NCBI GenBank assembly: GCA_016782825.1
Contig: JADHXT010000171.1
Span: 1-7,278 of the forward strand
Reading direction: 5' to 3'
Length of the DNA: 7,278 bases
Source of the DNA: Candidatus Brocadiia bacterium
GTDB taxonomy: Bacteria > Planctomycetota > PUPC01 > DSUN01
Each line of letters starts with the position of its first letter. Position 1 is the stretch's first letter. A model generated the notes under the pieces. The model was not told the origin of the DNA. It saw nothing but the letters and a program-made list of their open reading frames with translations, and did not search any database. Shown here piece after piece: positions 6,467-7,278 of this stretch. Both the position numbers and the translations under genes were made by a program.

Positions 6467-6496
6467 ATTCGACGGGGAGGTTGTGCGCGGCGGCAA
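6467..6496 (-). promoter_or_regulatory. Weak second promoter candidate in the ftsK leader
   Basis: On the minus strand TTGCCG (6496-6491), an 18-bp spacer and TCGAAT (6472-6467) match consensus at eight of twelve positions. In DNA this GC-rich it could be chance. It would start transcription near 6460, about 29 nt before ftsK. Confidence 0.22.
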
Positions 6497-6538
6497 GGCG
6501 GGGGACCAGTGCCTAGGGGGACGCTGCCGAGCGGAAGT

Positions 6539-6567
6539 ATTCTATCACACGCCGATCAGCTTTGCAA
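6539..6567 (-). promoter_or_regulatory. Probable sigma70-like promoter of ftsK with extended -10
   Basis: On the minus strand TTGCAA (6567-6562) is followed after 17 bp by TAGAAT (6544-6539). A TG one base before the -10 makes an extended -10 (TGATAGAAT). Matches to consensus are four of six at -35 and five of six at -10. The -10 directly follows the uppP stop codon TGA, so the promoter straddles the end of uppP and its TAG doubles as a second in-frame stop. Transcription would start near 6532, leaving about 100 nt before ftsK. This would free the ftsK-plsC-downstream transcript from uppP. Activity is inferred. Confidence 0.5.
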
Positions 6568-7278
6568 GTATTACCCCGCCGCCGACCAAAAAACAGTATA
6601 TCGCAAAGTATCCCAAGCACTTACGGCGGACAATATACGTGAGGAGAACCAGAGATAGCAGGCTGACAGCCGCCGAGGCGACGAAGCCAGCCACCGCGGG
6701 GCCGTAGCCTCCCACAGCGGCCAGCGACCCGAAGTCGCGCGCCTTGAGTACCATGGCACCACCGATCGCCACCGCACCAAGCAGGAAAGCGAACGTGACG
6801 GCCGCACGGCGCTCCAGCCCTCGCGCCAGCCCGCTGCCGATCGTCATCCCCGAACGCGAGATGCCCGGCAGCAGCGCCGCGGCCTGCGCCAGCCCGATCA
6901 GCAAGGCGTCGAGCCACCCCACCCCTGCAAGGGGCCGCCTGTCCGTGGCCAGCCGTTCGCTCACCAGCAGCACCCCACCCGTGACCAGCAGACAGAAGCC
7001 CACGACCAGCGGCCGCTCGAAGCTGGCCTCCACCGCATCCTTCAGCAGGGCATACACCACCGCGGCGGGAATCGAGCCGACGATGAGCCAGGGAATCAGC
7101 CGACGCCGCGTGGTGAACAGCGACAGAATGTCCTTCCAGAAGAAGGCGAGGATGGCCACAAGCGAGCCCGCATGGACCAACACCGCGAACTCCACGGCAG
7201 GCTCCGTGATGCCCATCCACTCGCGGGCGAGCACCAAGTGGCCCGAACTGGATACGGGCAGGAACTCCGTGACACCCT
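6545..7278 (-). CDS. uppP: Undecaprenyl-diphosphatase UppP (BacA family), N-terminus cut by window edge
   Basis: An integral membrane enzyme that removes a phosphate from undecaprenyl diphosphate, recycling the lipid carrier of peptidoglycan and other surface polymers; overexpression in other bacteria gives bacitracin resistance. The frame is open to the edge, with 243 residues visible and about a dozen missing. The first visible residues are GVTEFLPVSSSGH (1-13), the family's catalytic motif I with its Glu and the serine-rich stretch. The second signature, PGISRSG, is at 137-143, with the conserved catalytic Arg. Several hydrophobic segments between and after these motifs fit the multi-pass fold (about 30-46, 61-79, 90-106, 120-137, 158-175, 193-213, 220-240). 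Any internal start, such as the TTG at 7237, would delete motif I and is not real. The gene ends with TGA-TAG tandem stops, 113 nt before ftsK. Codons near the 3' end are more AT-rich than the rest. Confidence 0.95.
   Translation of the reverse strand, partial: GVTEFLPVSSSGHLVLAREWMGITEPAVEFAVLVHAGSLVAILAFFWKDILSLFTTRRRLIPWLIVGSIPAAVVYALLKDAVEASFERPLVVGFCLLVTGGVLLVSERLATDRRPLAGVGWLDALLIGLAQAAALLPGISRSGMTIGSGLARGLERRAAVTFAFLLGAVAIGGAMVLKARDFGSLAAVGGYGPAVAGFVASAAVSLLSLVLLTYIVRRKCLGYFAIYCFLVGGGVILAKLIGV

Noticed and set aside
6545..7237. uppP starting at the TTG at 7237
   Set aside because: The bases between 7238 and the window edge encode GVTEFLPVSSSGH, the catalytic motif I of UppP, so the real start is outside the window.
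1..7278. CRISPR array, tRNA/rRNA, insertion sequence, phage or attachment-site signals
   Set aside because: No regularly spaced repeats, tRNA cloverleaf-like stretches, transposase or integrase motifs or flanking target duplications were seen on either strand. The genes are intact and consistent in base composition.

Overview
The window is GC-rich bacterial chromosome. All seven protein genes lie on the minus strand, so the text below runs from high to low coordinates. The organism is probably an uncultured member of the PVC superphylum, with Planctomycetota most likely and Lentisphaerota, Verrucomicrobiota or Armatimonadota as alternatives. This is inferred from the XylR-like regulator (a LacI-type sensor fused to an AraC DNA-binding domain), the prepilin-like protein with an FTLIELL leader and a DGHV-like C-terminus, and the large FtsK with a long acidic/proline-rich linker. 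No marker gene in the window fixes the phylum.

Layout. (1) 7278-6545: undecaprenyl-diphosphatase (uppP), cut at its N-terminus by the window edge. (2) 6431-3969: DNA translocase FtsK, with a good sigma70-like promoter whose -10 box abuts the uppP stop codon, followed by a leader of about 100 nt. (3) 3914-3183: a PlsC-type lysophospholipid acyltransferase. (4) 3217-2648: a prepilin-like secreted or pseudopilin protein whose start lies inside the plsC 3' end. (5) 2648-2058: an unrecognised membrane-anchored helical protein that shares one base with gene 4 (TGATG). (6) 2040-1240: a TIM-barrel sugar phosphate isomerase/epimerase-like protein. (7) After a 249-nt gap holding a promoter and a candidate operator, 990 to beyond 1: the XylR/AraC-like regulator, missing its C-terminus.

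How the parts fit. UppP (lipid-carrier recycling), FtsK (chromosome translocation at the septum) and PlsC (phosphatidic acid synthesis) form an envelope and division block. Tight spacing from ftsK to the isomerase gene (gaps of 54 and 17 nt, two overlaps) suggests one transcript of five genes. The regulator appears to be a separate unit with its own promoter. A 12-bp direct repeat with 20-bp period and a 5-bp-arm palindrome cover its -35 region, as expected for autoregulation by an AraC-type DNA-binding domain.

I saw no RNA genes, CRISPR array, insertion sequence, attachment site or convincing intrinsic terminator. I found no clear novel defence or mobile system. The least explained parts are the prepilin/membrane-protein pair and the operator of the regulator.
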